Source: Bacteroidota bacterium (GTDB lineage Bacteria > Bacteroidota > Bacteroidia > Bacteroidales > JAAUTT01). Taken from it: 64,000 nucleotides of DNA. The notes beneath the pieces were generated by a model. That model was not told the origin of the DNA. It did not search any database and saw only the letters and a program-made list of their open reading frames with translations. The DNA is taken from the NCBI GenBank assembly GCA_023429135.1, contig JAEYWD010000062.1, positions 120,186 through 184,185 of the forward strand, given 5' to 3'. Shown piece by piece: positions 35,907-44,114 of this stretch. How positions within the stretch are numbered: the stretch's first letter is position 1; every line of letters begins with the position of its first letter. The position numbers were made by a program, and so were the translations under genes.

Positions 35907-36350
35907 ATGAAGGACAGGATTCAAAAGTTTATTCATAAAGAAGGAATTTCGCCAGCTCATTTTGCCGACGAAATTGGGGTGCAACGCTCCAGTGTTTCGC
36001 ATATTCTCTCTGGACGGAATAATCCCAGCTTTGATTTTATTCAGAAGATTCTCGACCGCTATAAAAATTTGAATGCTGAGTGGCTTATTATGGGAATTGG
36101 CGACATGTATAAAAAGGTAGAAAAGAATATCTCTTTTACTACAGAACCTGTTCGTAAGGAAATTTCTCCTCAGCAGAAAGATTTATTTGCCGGGAATAAT
36201 ACGGTTAAATCAGAGCCACCTCCGGTATATGCTCAGGAGAAGGAAATGATTATGAATAGGGTTCAGGAAGCTTCTGTTAACAAATCGGTTGAAAAAATTA
36301 TCGTGTTTTATTCCGATAAAACTTTCGTGGAGTTTAGACCTTCATCGTAA
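35907..36350 (+). CDS. XRE-type helix-turn-helix regulator
   Basis: 147 residues. The HTH is at residues about 11-55: ISPAHFADEIGVQRSSVSHILSGRNNPSFDFIQKILDRY, where AHFADEIGVQ and SSVSHILSG are the two helices. A short LNAEWLIMGIGDMYKK segment typical of Bacteroidota phage-like repressors follows, then a charged linker and a C-terminal IIVFYSDKTFVEFRPS strand. It probably represses its own promoter through the inverted repeats just upstream, and could influence pyrD, which starts 23 bases after its stop. Confidence 0.9.
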   Translation: MKDRIQKFIHKEGISPAHFADEIGVQRSSVSHILSGRNNPSFDFIQKILDRYKNLNAEWLIMGIGDMYKKVEKNISFTTEPVRKEISPQQKDLFAGNNTVKSEPPPVYAQEKEMIMNRVQEASVNKSVEKIIVFYSDKTFVEFRPSS

Positions 36351-36357
36351 GGTTTAT

Positions 36358-36365
36358 TATCTTTG
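36358..36365 (+). promoter_or_regulatory. -7 box for pyrD
   Basis: TATCTTTG matches TAnnTTTG, 8 bases before the pyrD ATG, with a TTTAG 20 bases upstream as a weak -33. It implies a second, nearly leaderless promoter inside the XRE-pyrD gap. Confidence 0.5.
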
Positions 36366-36373
36366 CCGCAAAA

Positions 36374-37405
36374 ATGTATAAAACTTTTATCCGTCCCGTA
36401 TTCTTCAAAATGGATCCCGAAAAGGTTCACCACCTGGTAGTCGGGGCCATGAAATTTGTTCATCGTATTCCTTTTATCGGTTCTGTTTTAAAAAGCTTTT
36501 TTTCAGTATCTCATCCATCGCTGGAACGCACTGTTTTTGGACTTAAATTCAAAAATCCAGTCGGACTGGCTGCTGGTTTCGATAAAAATGCTGAAGTTTA
36601 CAGAGAGTTCAGCAGCCTCGGATTTTCTTTCATCGAAATTGGTACTGTTACGCCTAAACCACAGCCTGGCAATCCTAAAAAACGTTCCTTTCGTTTACCT
36701 GCCGATACAGCTTTGATTAACCGAATGGGTTTTAATAACAAAGGGGTTGACGAAGCTGTAAAAAATCTAAAAAAACGTAAGGACCTTACTACGATTATAG
36801 GTGGTAACATTGGGAAAAATACCGCCACTTCCAATGAAGATGCTGTAAATGATTACGTGATCTGCTTTAACGGTCTTTACGACCATGCCGATTATTTCGT
36901 GGTGAATGTAAGTTGTCCCAATATCTCCAATTTAAGCAAACTGCAAAATAAGGATTCGCTTATGGAGATTTTATCGGCTATCACGAAAGAACGCCAGAAT
37001 AAAACTGTTCGTAAACCTGTTTTGCTTAAAATTTCACCCGATCTCAACTTCGGACAGATTGATGAAGTTATTGATATTGTGAATACTACCGGAATTGACG
37101 GAATTGTAGCCACCAATACAACCATATCGCGGGAAGGTCTTACCACTCCCGTTTCTACCATCGAAGCTATCGGAAATGGCGGTTTAAGCGGAAAGCCTCT
37201 TGCTTCACGCTCAACAGAGATTATACGTTATATTACACAGAAAACGGGTGGCAAGTTGCCTGTGATTGCGGTTGGAGGAATATTTACGGCTGAAGATGCA
37301 CTTGAAAAACTAAATGCAGGCGCTTCTCTGGTACAGCTTTATACCGGATTTATTTATGAAGGTCCGGGGTTAGCCAAAAAAATCTGTAAAAAACTCCTGA
37401 CGTAA
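36374..37405 (+). CDS. pyrD: Dihydroorotate dehydrogenase (quinone), class 2
   Basis: 343 residues, the class-2 length with an N-terminal membrane-associating helix (FIRPVFFKMDPEKVHHLVVGAMKF). FMN and substrate motifs are FKNPVGLAAGFDKNAE, GFSFIEIGTVTPKPQPGNPKKRSFRL, NRMGFNNKG, the catalytic-Ser segment VNVSCPNIS, and ATNTTISREGL. It oxidises dihydroorotate to orotate with a quinone in pyrimidine synthesis, on the inner membrane. It follows the XRE gene by 23 bases. Confidence 0.97.
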   Translation: MYKTFIRPVFFKMDPEKVHHLVVGAMKFVHRIPFIGSVLKSFFSVSHPSLERTVFGLKFKNPVGLAAGFDKNAEVYREFSSLGFSFIEIGTVTPKPQPGNPKKRSFRLPADTALINRMGFNNKGVDEAVKNLKKRKDLTTIIGGNIGKNTATSNEDAVNDYVICFNGLYDHADYFVVNVSCPNISNLSKLQNKDSLMEILSAITKERQNKTVRKPVLLKISPDLNFGQIDEVIDIVNTTGIDGIVATNTTISREGLTTPVSTIEAIGNGGLSGKPLASRSTEIIRYITQKTGGKLPVIAVGGIFTAEDALEKLNAGASLVQLYTGFIYEGPGLAKKICKKLLT

Positions 37406-37489
37406 TTTCAAACTTTGTTTTGAGTATACTCGTATGCGCTAAATATTAATTGACGCAAACTGATTGCTTGTTGCTAATATTTTTATATT

Positions 37490-38872
37490 ATGAAACCCAA
37501 AACCTATTTAAGTCTTTGCCTGGCATTGCCATTCTGTTTGGGATTGTCAGCGCAGACCAAAAACCTGGTGCAGAATCCAAGTTTCGAAATTTATGAAAAA
37601 TGTCCGGTAGACCATACGCCCTTCGACAAATCGCATAAACTGATTCAAGGCTGGACTTATCCAACATATGCCACACCCGATTATTTTCACCGGTGCAGTC
37701 CCGGGCAGGTTAAGGTTCCCGGTAATTTTGCAGGTGTTAGCGAACCCACCTCGGGCGACGCTTACATGGGCGCTATTTTAACAGGTACTGAACGCGATTA
37801 CCGGGAATATTTTCAGGGTACCTTATCTGAACCTATGGTCAAAGGTAAAATGTATTGTGTCACTTTTAATTATCGTTTGGCTTCGTTGTCGATGTTTGCG
37901 GTTGACCAGCTTAGCTTGTTCTTTGTTGACCTTAAAGTTGAATCTACAATTAAAGCCAATCTTGCTGTTGATCCTCAGTTGAATAACACTCCAGGATTGT
38001 TTCTCGATAATAGCGAGGAATGGAATCAGTTTTGCCAGGTTTACACAGCTAATGGTGGGGAGCGTTATTTTGTCATTGGTAATTTCAAGGATTATGATCA
38101 TACTAATTATGTTGTAACTGACAAGAACGTTTCGAATTTGCGTGATAAAAAATACGCCTACTATTTTTTTGATGATTTTAGTGTCAAACCGTTGGAAAAT
38201 TGTAGCGATTGCCCCTGTGTCCCCCAGAATATGGATGTTGTTGTAATGGATTCATCCTATACAGGAGGACTTGATCCACGTACAGGAGTTTTTAAGGGTA
38301 GAGTAGATGATGGTAAGATCTCTCTCGGAATCCAGGGCGGAACAACACCTTATTCTGTAACATGGTCTAATAATATGACAGGTTCTTCTTTAAAGGGATT
38401 ACCTGCAGGAGATTATACCTATACAGTTAAAGATGTTTATAATTGTACCGCTTCAGGTAAAATTGTTTTTAAGCAACCGGAAGTAACTGTTGATACCGTT
38501 TCCGATAATCTTATGAATATTCAGGAAGGAGCGGCAATAGTTCTTAAAAATATATTTTTTGAATATAATAAAACCACTCTTTTACCTGCCTCTTTTCCTG
38601 AATTGAATAAGGTAGTGGTTTTCATAAAGGAAACAGATGCCAAATTAATCGAGATCTCGGGTCACACTGATAGCGATGGTACTGATACTTATAACAAAAC
38701 TTTAAGTCAGGGCCGGGCCAAATCGGTTGTCAATTATCTTGTTTCTCAGGGTATTGAGTCGGCCCGACTCACCGCAGTTGGCTACGGAGAATCGCGTCCT
38801 ATTGATACAAACTTTACTGCAGCGGGGAAATCACAAAACAGGAGAGTTGAATTTCTACTTAAGAAAAAATAA
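37490..38872 (+). CDS. Outer-membrane OmpA-domain protein with SprB-like repeat
   Basis: 460 residues. A signal peptide (cut near LSAQ) is followed by a lectin-like domain about 25-235 (NLVQNPSFEIYEKCP, GDAYMGAILTG, FFDDFSVKPL) of the type seen in secreted Bacteroidota proteins. One SprB-like repeat lies at about 275-325 (GGTTPYSVTWSNN, LPAGDYTYTVKD). The OmpA C-terminal peptidoglycan-binding domain has IFFEYNKTTLLP, ISGHTDSDGTDTYNKTLSQGRAKSVVNYL and GYGESRPI, closing NRRVEFLLKKK. Likely a periplasm-facing anchor for a surface structure. It pairs with the next gene, 15 bases downstream. Confidence 0.85.
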   Translation: MKPKTYLSLCLALPFCLGLSAQTKNLVQNPSFEIYEKCPVDHTPFDKSHKLIQGWTYPTYATPDYFHRCSPGQVKVPGNFAGVSEPTSGDAYMGAILTGTERDYREYFQGTLSEPMVKGKMYCVTFNYRLASLSMFAVDQLSLFFVDLKVESTIKANLAVDPQLNNTPGLFLDNSEEWNQFCQVYTANGGERYFVIGNFKDYDHTNYVVTDKNVSNLRDKKYAYYFFDDFSVKPLENCSDCPCVPQNMDVVVMDSSYTGGLDPRTGVFKGRVDDGKISLGIQGGTTPYSVTWSNNMTGSSLKGLPAGDYTYTVKDVYNCTASGKIVFKQPEVTVDTVSDNLMNIQEGAAIVLKNIFFEYNKTTLLPASFPELNKVVVFIKETDAKLIEISGHTDSDGTDTYNKTLSQGRAKSVVNYLVSQGIESARLTAVGYGESRPIDTNFTAAGKSQNRRVEFLLKKK

Positions 38873-38887
38873 TTCAAATTTTTGATT

Positions 38888-40864
38888 ATGAAGTTAATAA
38901 CCTATATTCTCTTCTTAACTTTTTCGCTCACCGCATTTGCACAGAAAGCCGAAAAAGGGTTTAAGAACCTAGAAAAGGATGATTTTATTAAAGCCCAGGA
39001 ATCCTTTCTGAAAGTTCTTCTAGAAGATTCAAGCAACTGTGCTGCTCAGTTCGGTATGTCGCTTATACTTTCAAACGAGAAAAATCCGGCTAAGGATTAT
39101 TTTCAGGCATGGGATTATTTTTTACTTGTAAAGAAAAATATTAAGAAACTTAGTGATGACGACAACACTTTACTTAAAGAATTCTTTACCAAAAGAGACG
39201 CAGAACGTCGTAACCGCACCATTCAATATAATATCGACTTTGAAGAAAAAATTATTGAAGATAAGCTTATCAGATATGTCCGGGAAGAAAACAACCTTGC
39301 TGTTGCGGAGAAATTTATTGCTGTATATCCCAATTCTAAATTCTATGAAAATGTGATTCATATACGCAATCATCTTGAGTTTAGAAAAGCCGAAAAAGCA
39401 AATACCCTGGAAGCTTATAACGAATTTTTAAAACGTTACCCCCAGGCGGCTCAGGTTAACGAAGCTTTAACGGCGCGCGACGAATTGGCTTATCAAAGAG
39501 CTAAAAAGGCAAATACAATTGAAGCTTTGGATGAATTTATAAAAGCTTATCCTAAAGCATATCATTATTACGACGCTATAAAGCAACGGGATCAGTTAGC
39601 TTTTGATTTTGCCAAAAAGCAGAATACAATCGAAGCTTTTGAGAATTTTATGATCAGGTATCCCACGTCATTGCATATTCCCGCAGCAAAGGTAATTCAG
39701 CGTAAACTGCTTTATGAAAAAGCTAAACAGGTAAATACGCTTGAGGCGTATAATGCTTTTATCCAAAAATATCCCGACGGAGAGCTTTTTGTTGATATTT
39801 TCAACTTAAAAACTAATGTTCTCGGAAAAAATATGCTTGCCGATGCCCAGGGCAACAAGGAGATGGTAAAATGGATCAAAGGCTTCGACTCGGAAGAGAA
39901 AAACGACAGTGCAGGTGGAATTTCGGTTACTCCCGACAATCGGATCATTTTCTCAGGAACGCGTCAACGATTGTCGGGCAATGGAACCGAAGCCTGGGTA
40001 CTTTGTGTTGATGCTGAGGGTAAAATGGTATGGAATAAATCTTATGGTTCTGCCACGTATAATAAGGTCAAATTTCAAACGCTGACACCTAAAGGGGATA
40101 TTCTCCTGGGAGGATTGAATAATTCAAGTAACGACACTCTTTTGGCCCGAAGCTGGCTATTCGAGATTACTTCAGCAGGGAATGGGAAATGGGAGAGAAA
40201 TATTGAGGGAAAAGAAATAGAAGCAATTTACACAGCTCCTTCCGGAGATGTTTATGTGTCGGGATGTAATACAAACGATTCAGTTCCAAGAGTCTTATAT
40301 CTGGCTAAACTAAACGCCGATTATCAGAAACTTTGGAGTCGTGATTATTTGAAACAGGGAGTACTTGGCCCATTTGCTGTTACTGCGGCACAGAACATGG
40401 TGATGGGAGCGGGAACATGGGTATGGAAAACCGATTCGCAGGGGTATATTGTGTGGGAAAAGAATCTGCCGGGTACTGACAGTATAATTTCGGCATATGC
40501 TATCCCCGGTGGTTTGTTTTATTTGGTTGGGACCAGAAATAGCTCACCCTATATTATGCGAATGAATGACCAAGGGGTTATTTCATGGGAGAAGAATTTT
40601 CCTGAAATGGGTGGTCTGCATTTTGACTTTGCAGCTTTATTGCCTGATAAAACAATTTTTACCAGATTTCAAGGTGATGGAATTTTGGGCTTCATGGTGC
40701 TGTCGGACAAAGGTGATATTTTGAAGGAATTACGATTTTCTCAGTCTTCAGCTCCGGCTTATGGCTCCATAACAATAAATGCTGCGGGAGAGGTATTTAC
40801 TGTTTTTACGCGGAATAATTTTTCAAATACCGAGATCGTTGTATGTAAACTAGTTACTAAATAA
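38888..40864 (+). CDS. Secreted helical-repeat / beta-propeller-like protein
   Basis: 658 residues from the ATG at 38888; the TTG two codons earlier is less likely. Signal peptide cut near AFAQ. A TPR-like start (25-80) is followed by five repeats of about 37-38 residues (about 130-315) of the form (A)KKxNTIEAxxxFIxxYPxSxxxxxAxxxRDxLAF, probably helical hairpins. The C-terminal half has repeated blades with a WxxKxDxxGxxxWEKN pattern (about 350-640), like a quinoprotein/WD-type propeller. No enzyme motif. Likely a periplasmic or surface scaffold working with the OmpA/SprB protein upstream. Not a family I can name. Confidence 0.7.
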   Translation: MKLITYILFLTFSLTAFAQKAEKGFKNLEKDDFIKAQESFLKVLLEDSSNCAAQFGMSLILSNEKNPAKDYFQAWDYFLLVKKNIKKLSDDDNTLLKEFFTKRDAERRNRTIQYNIDFEEKIIEDKLIRYVREENNLAVAEKFIAVYPNSKFYENVIHIRNHLEFRKAEKANTLEAYNEFLKRYPQAAQVNEALTARDELAYQRAKKANTIEALDEFIKAYPKAYHYYDAIKQRDQLAFDFAKKQNTIEAFENFMIRYPTSLHIPAAKVIQRKLLYEKAKQVNTLEAYNAFIQKYPDGELFVDIFNLKTNVLGKNMLADAQGNKEMVKWIKGFDSEEKNDSAGGISVTPDNRIIFSGTRQRLSGNGTEAWVLCVDAEGKMVWNKSYGSATYNKVKFQTLTPKGDILLGGLNNSSNDTLLARSWLFEITSAGNGKWERNIEGKEIEAIYTAPSGDVYVSGCNTNDSVPRVLYLAKLNADYQKLWSRDYLKQGVLGPFAVTAAQNMVMGAGTWVWKTDSQGYIVWEKNLPGTDSIISAYAIPGGLFYLVGTRNSSPYIMRMNDQGVISWEKNFPEMGGLHFDFAALLPDKTIFTRFQGDGILGFMVLSDKGDILKELRFSQSSAPAYGSITINAAGEVFTVFTRNNFSNTEIVVCKLVTK

Positions 40865-41034
40865 AGAGCTTTCAAAAACATGATGAAAGTCATTTTTTTA
40901 TTAACATTTGTTTGAAATTATATATTATCAATTTATATTTGAAACCGAGGTAATATGAATTAATGTTACTAAAGCTTACTTCAGGTAAGCCTTTAATTTA
41001 TTAATAGAGCTAACTCCTAATTTTTTATCAGTTT

Positions 41035-42498
41035 ATGGACAACACACAATCAGTTAAAGTTAAATTTTACAGTGGGGAAGATTTGCCTTTGGAATTACAC
41101 AAGGTGAGAATCGTACAAAAGCTTCATCTCAGACCTATTGATCAAAGGTTAAAGGCCATGGATGAAGCTGGTTATAATACTTTTCTTCTGACAACCAACG
41201 ACGTTTATCTCGATATGCTTACCGACAGTGGTACCAACGCTATGAGCGACAACCAGCTTGCTTCTATGTTGCAGGCCGACGATGCTTATGCCGGTTCGCA
41301 GAGCTATACAAAAATGGAAAAAGCGATTCAGGAAGTTTTCGGGAAAAAGTATGTGTTACCGGTACATCAGGGACGTGCTGCCGAAAATATCATTTCGCAG
41401 GTATTTATTAAAAAAGGTGATGTAATTCCTATGAATTACCACTTTACAACAACTAAAGCTCATATGGAGCTTAATGGCGGTACCATTTTTGAAATTTATA
41501 CCGATGAAGCTTTAAAAATAAAGAGTAATGTTCCTTTCAAAGGAAATATCGATATAACTAAATTAAAGGGTATTATCGAGAAATATGGCCCCGGTAAAGT
41601 GCCTTTTATCCGTTTGGAAGCTTCAACAAACCTCATTGGCGGGCAGCCTTTTTCGATCCAGAACATGAGAGAGGTTTGTAAAGTTGCCGATCAACATGGA
41701 ATTATGGTGGTTATGGATGCCAGTTTGATAGGGGAGAACGCCTATTTTATTAAGCAGCGGGAAGATGAGTTTAAGCAGAAGTCTATTGCTGATATTCTTC
41801 TTACCATGTGCGACCTGGTGGATGTTGTTTATTTCTCCAGTCGAAAAGTTAGTTCCACAAGAGGTGGCGGAATATGCACAAACCGGGAAGACTGCTATGC
41901 TAAGATGCGCGATTTAATTCCTTTGTATGAAGGTTTCTTAACTTACGGAGGTATGTCGATTCGCGAAATTGAAGCTATGGCTGTTGGTTTACGCGAAACT
42001 ACTGACGAAACAGTTATTAACCAGTCGCCTTCATTTATTGCCCACCTGGTAGGAGAGCTGGAAAAATTAAATATTCCGGTGGTTACCCCTGCGGGAGCTC
42101 TGGGATGTCACCTCGATGCCATGGGCTTTTTACCACATATATCTCAAAAGGAATACCCTGCAGGAGCTTTGGCAGCCGCCTTCTATATTATTTCTGGATG
42201 CCGGGGCATGGAAAGGGGGACAATTTCAAGTGTAAGAGATGAACACGGAGATGATGTGCTTGCAGATATTGAATTGCTGCGCTTAGCATTTCCAAGAAGA
42301 GTATTTACTTTGTCACAGACCAGATACGCTCTCGATAGATTACATTGGTTATACAAAAACCGTGATCTTGTTGGAGGTTTGAAATTTATTGAAGAACCTG
42401 CTGTATTGCGATTCTTTAATGGTAGGCTTGCACCTACCAGCAACTGGCCCGAAAAGCTTGTTGCGAAGTTCAAGCAGGATTTTGGGGACAGTTTATAG
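41035..42498 (+). CDS. Tryptophanase-like beta-eliminating lyase, atypical active site
   Basis: 487 residues, fold type-I PLP lyase of the tryptophanase/tyrosine phenol-lyase family. TDSGTNAMSD, HQGRAAENIIS, RLEASTNLIGGQPFS and VVMDASLIGENAYFIK are family blocks. The PLP Lys is K271 in SSRKVSS, equivalent to the second Lys of SAKKD in E. coli tryptophanase. Differences are Arg instead of the first Lys, STRGGG instead of the xxxGG loop, and GALGCHLDA replacing the GGHAxFxDA motif. GCRGMERG resembles tyrosine phenol-lyase. It cleaves an amino acid to pyruvate and ammonia, but the leaving group is uncertain. Single gene with a terminator. Confidence 0.8.
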   Translation: MDNTQSVKVKFYSGEDLPLELHKVRIVQKLHLRPIDQRLKAMDEAGYNTFLLTTNDVYLDMLTDSGTNAMSDNQLASMLQADDAYAGSQSYTKMEKAIQEVFGKKYVLPVHQGRAAENIISQVFIKKGDVIPMNYHFTTTKAHMELNGGTIFEIYTDEALKIKSNVPFKGNIDITKLKGIIEKYGPGKVPFIRLEASTNLIGGQPFSIQNMREVCKVADQHGIMVVMDASLIGENAYFIKQREDEFKQKSIADILLTMCDLVDVVYFSSRKVSSTRGGGICTNREDCYAKMRDLIPLYEGFLTYGGMSIREIEAMAVGLRETTDETVINQSPSFIAHLVGELEKLNIPVVTPAGALGCHLDAMGFLPHISQKEYPAGALAAAFYIISGCRGMERGTISSVRDEHGDDVLADIELLRLAFPRRVFTLSQTRYALDRLHWLYKNRDLVGGLKFIEEPAVLRFFNGRLAPTSNWPEKLVAKFKQDFGDSL

Positions 42499-42519
42499 TA
42501 ATTATTCCAAGTCCTTTGT

Positions 42520-42556
42520 CACCCTTTCCGTGCAGCCCGGAAAGGGTGTTTTCTTT
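42520..42556 (+). terminator. Terminator after the lyase gene
   Basis: CACCCTTTCCG pairs with CGGAAAGGGTG (11 bp) with a 7-base loop, followed by TTTTCTTTT. Confidence 0.92.
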
Positions 42557-42595
42557 TATGTCAGTTATTTGATAACTTTATGAAAATTTTAAAGT

Positions 42596-42994
42596 ATGGA
42601 ATTGAATCTGACCACACCAGCATTGTTTTTTTCGGCTATTTCGTTGATTTTACTTGCTTATACAAACCGGTTCTTATCTCTTGCTCAGTTGGTTCGCAGT
42701 TTGCATGCGCAATATAAAACAGAACCAACTACTACCATTTTGGGGCAGATAAAAAATTTAAGGAAACGGCTTCATTTGATTAGAACTATGCAGATAGCAG
42801 GATTGACAAGTCTGTTGCTCTGTGTACTTTGTATGTTTTTGATTTATGTGAGGGCAACGGTAATAGCTGAGATTACTTTTGGAATAGCAATGATTTTGTT
42901 GATTATTTCGCTTGCTTTTTCAGTTTGGGAAATACAAATATCTGTAAAGGCGCTTGATTTACATTTATCGGATATAGAAGATACTGAGCTTTGA
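42596..42994 (+). CDS. DUF2721 membrane protein
   Basis: 132 residues. Three hydrophobic segments: LTTPALFFSAISLILLAYTNRF, the long IAGLTSLLLCVLCMFLIYV and IAMILLIISLAFSVWEI. The central QIKNLRKRLHLIRTMQI basic segment matches DUF2721 inner-membrane proteins, function unknown. It ends 9 bases from the convergent SiaC gene; a shared 8-bp hairpin overlaps the gap. Confidence 0.85.
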   Translation: MELNLTTPALFFSAISLILLAYTNRFLSLAQLVRSLHAQYKTEPTTTILGQIKNLRKRLHLIRTMQIAGLTSLLLCVLCMFLIYVRATVIAEITFGIAMILLIISLAFSVWEIQISVKALDLHLSDIEDTEL

Positions 42995-43003
42995 TTCAGT
43001 ATC
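42980..43003. terminator. Hairpin over convergent gene ends
   Basis: GATACTGA and TCAGTATC (8 bp) pair around an 8-base loop, overlapping the DUF2721 stop and reaching the SiaC gene. T-tracts are short, so it may slow polymerase only. Confidence 0.4.
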
Positions 43004-43381
43004 TTAATCTCCTACAAATTCGGCAGTTTCATAGAATTGGAATGGCAAATCAATAAGTTGCATTACTTCTTTTCCAAAATCCAGATTATCTTCGTCACCT
43101 TCTTCATAATACCATTTTACAATGCAATTTTTTATTTGCAAATTGTTTTTGGCCTGTTGCAAAAACTTACTAATTTGCTGAGAACTACTGCTGTTCATAT
43201 AGTCGAGACAAACCGTAATACAAATATTCTCGAGATAGCAGTTATCGATCCATGTGTGAAGCGGATCATAAAATTTCGCCGTATCTTCAGGAAGCGATCT
43301 TCCTTTAATAAGCAGGTTTCCATCCATTAAAAATTTAATCTCAGGAGTACTTTTAGTTGGAGCCAGTATAAGTTGTTCCAT
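43004..43381 (-). CDS. SiaC-family (DUF1987) regulatory protein, copy 1
   Basis: 125 residues, single domain. IKGRSLPEDTAKFYDPLHTWIDNC, VCLDYMNSSSSQQISKFLQ and VKWYYEEGDEDNLDFGKEVMQLI are the conserved blocks. In Pseudomonas the SiaC phosphothreonine lies in the FNTSS-like loop and SiaC activates the diguanylate cyclase SiaD. Here the loop is MNSSSS, with Ser in place of Thr. No SiaA, SiaB or SiaD gene is adjacent. Last gene of a three-gene minus-strand operon. Confidence 0.88.
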   Translation of the reverse strand: MEQLILAPTKSTPEIKFLMDGNLLIKGRSLPEDTAKFYDPLHTWIDNCYLENICITVCLDYMNSSSSQQISKFLQQAKNNLQIKNCIVKWYYEEGDEDNLDFGKEVMQLIDLPFQFYETAEFVGD

Positions 43382-43397
43382 TTAGCGTATTTTAGGT

Positions 43398-43517
43398 TTA
43401 TTGCGCAATGACAGTTACAATACGAAATAGAATTGTAATTGTTAAAATTATTATAGAAAAAAATAGAAACTCGGGATTAGTTGCAATGCTTTGTTTCTTT
43501 TTAGAAAACAGAACCAT
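43398..43517 (-). CDS. Hidden 39-residue single-span membrane peptide
   Basis: An ATG starts one base after the stop of SiaC copy 2 (TAA, C, ATG) and runs 39 codons to TAA, ending 16 bases before SiaC copy 1. The peptide begins MVLFSKKKQS (basic), then NPEF and a hydrophobic stretch of about 22 residues (FLFFSIIILTITILF, then RIVTVIA). This predicts one helix with the basic end inside. The tight spacing implies translational coupling and one operon. No family recognised. It might tether or regulate SiaC at the membrane (inference). Confidence 0.6.
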   Translation of the reverse strand: MVLFSKKKQSIATNPEFLFFSIIILTITILFRIVTVIAQ

Positions 43518-43518
43518 G

Positions 43519-43893
43519 TTAATCAGGAACTTCGGCATATTCGTAAAAATTAAAGTTTATTTTGGTTAAAGATTCAAATTCTTTGCCTGTTTCGAATGAT
43601 TCATCATCGCCTTCCTCATAATGCCAGTTGACCGATTTTGCTTTAACCATCGGATTTTCGTTAAGCAGACACAATAAAGAATATACCTGTTTGGAGCTGC
43701 TTGTATTCAGATATTCCAGCTTAAGATTTAAGGTAACTGTTTCACAATCGCAATCTTTAATCCAGTCTAGAACCGGAGTATAAAAACCAACAGGATCTTC
43801 GGGTAAGGAACGTCCATGAATAAAAAGTTCTCCGTTTGGATTAAAGTTAACTTTAGGCGTGGCTTTCGATTCTTCGATAAATAAAGATTTCAT
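43519..43893 (-). CDS. SiaC-family (DUF1987) regulatory protein, copy 2
   Basis: 124 residues, paralog of copy 1. IHGRSLPEDPVGFYTPVLDWIKDC, LKLEYLNTSSSKQVYSLL and VNWHYEEGDDESFETGKEFESL. Its loop is LNTSSS, which keeps the Thr used as the phosphosite in known SiaC, unlike copy 1. First gene of the operon; the 221-base upstream gap should hold the promoter, but no clear box was found. Likely a partner-switch component controlled by a SiaB-type kinase and SiaA-type phosphatase elsewhere. Confidence 0.9.
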   Translation of the reverse strand: MKSLFIEESKATPKVNFNPNGELFIHGRSLPEDPVGFYTPVLDWIKDCDCETVTLNLKLEYLNTSSSKQVYSLLCLLNENPMVKAKSVNWHYEEGDDESFETGKEFESLTKINFNFYEYAEVPD

Positions 43894-44067
43894 CTTTCTA
43901 TTATTTATTCCAGTAAACGATGTTGGTTAAGAAAGGATTCATTCCTTTGATAAGCGGTCGATTTGTTCTGACAAAAGTTAGATTCCTGTTCTTGAATCTA
44001 GGTTTGCATCATTTTTTTGGATAAATTTTTGTTATATAATTTATATTATGTTAAATACAATTTATTA

Positions 44068-44103
44068 AAAATAAGGAGCAGATTTATCTCCACTCCTTAT
44101 TTT
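44068..44103 (-). terminator. Terminator of the TPR gene
   Basis: AAATAAGGAG and CTCCTTATTT (10 bp, extendable) pair around a 14-base loop, with TTTTT-rich sequence following on the minus strand, 12 bases after the TPR gene stop. Confidence 0.85.
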
Positions 44104-44114
44104 CAATATTTCAA

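Noticed and set aside
40963..41004. 13-codon ORF upstream of the tryptophanase-like gene, as a TnaC-type leader peptide
   Set aside because: It contains no Trp codon, lacks a ribosome-binding site and has none of the TnaC-like residues; a short GCTTAC/GTAAGC hairpin overlapping it is also too weak for a clear attenuator.
43894..44114. Possible promoter or extra gene upstream of the SiaC operon
   Set aside because: No TAnnTTTG with TTTG partner and no ORF could be supported in this spacer.
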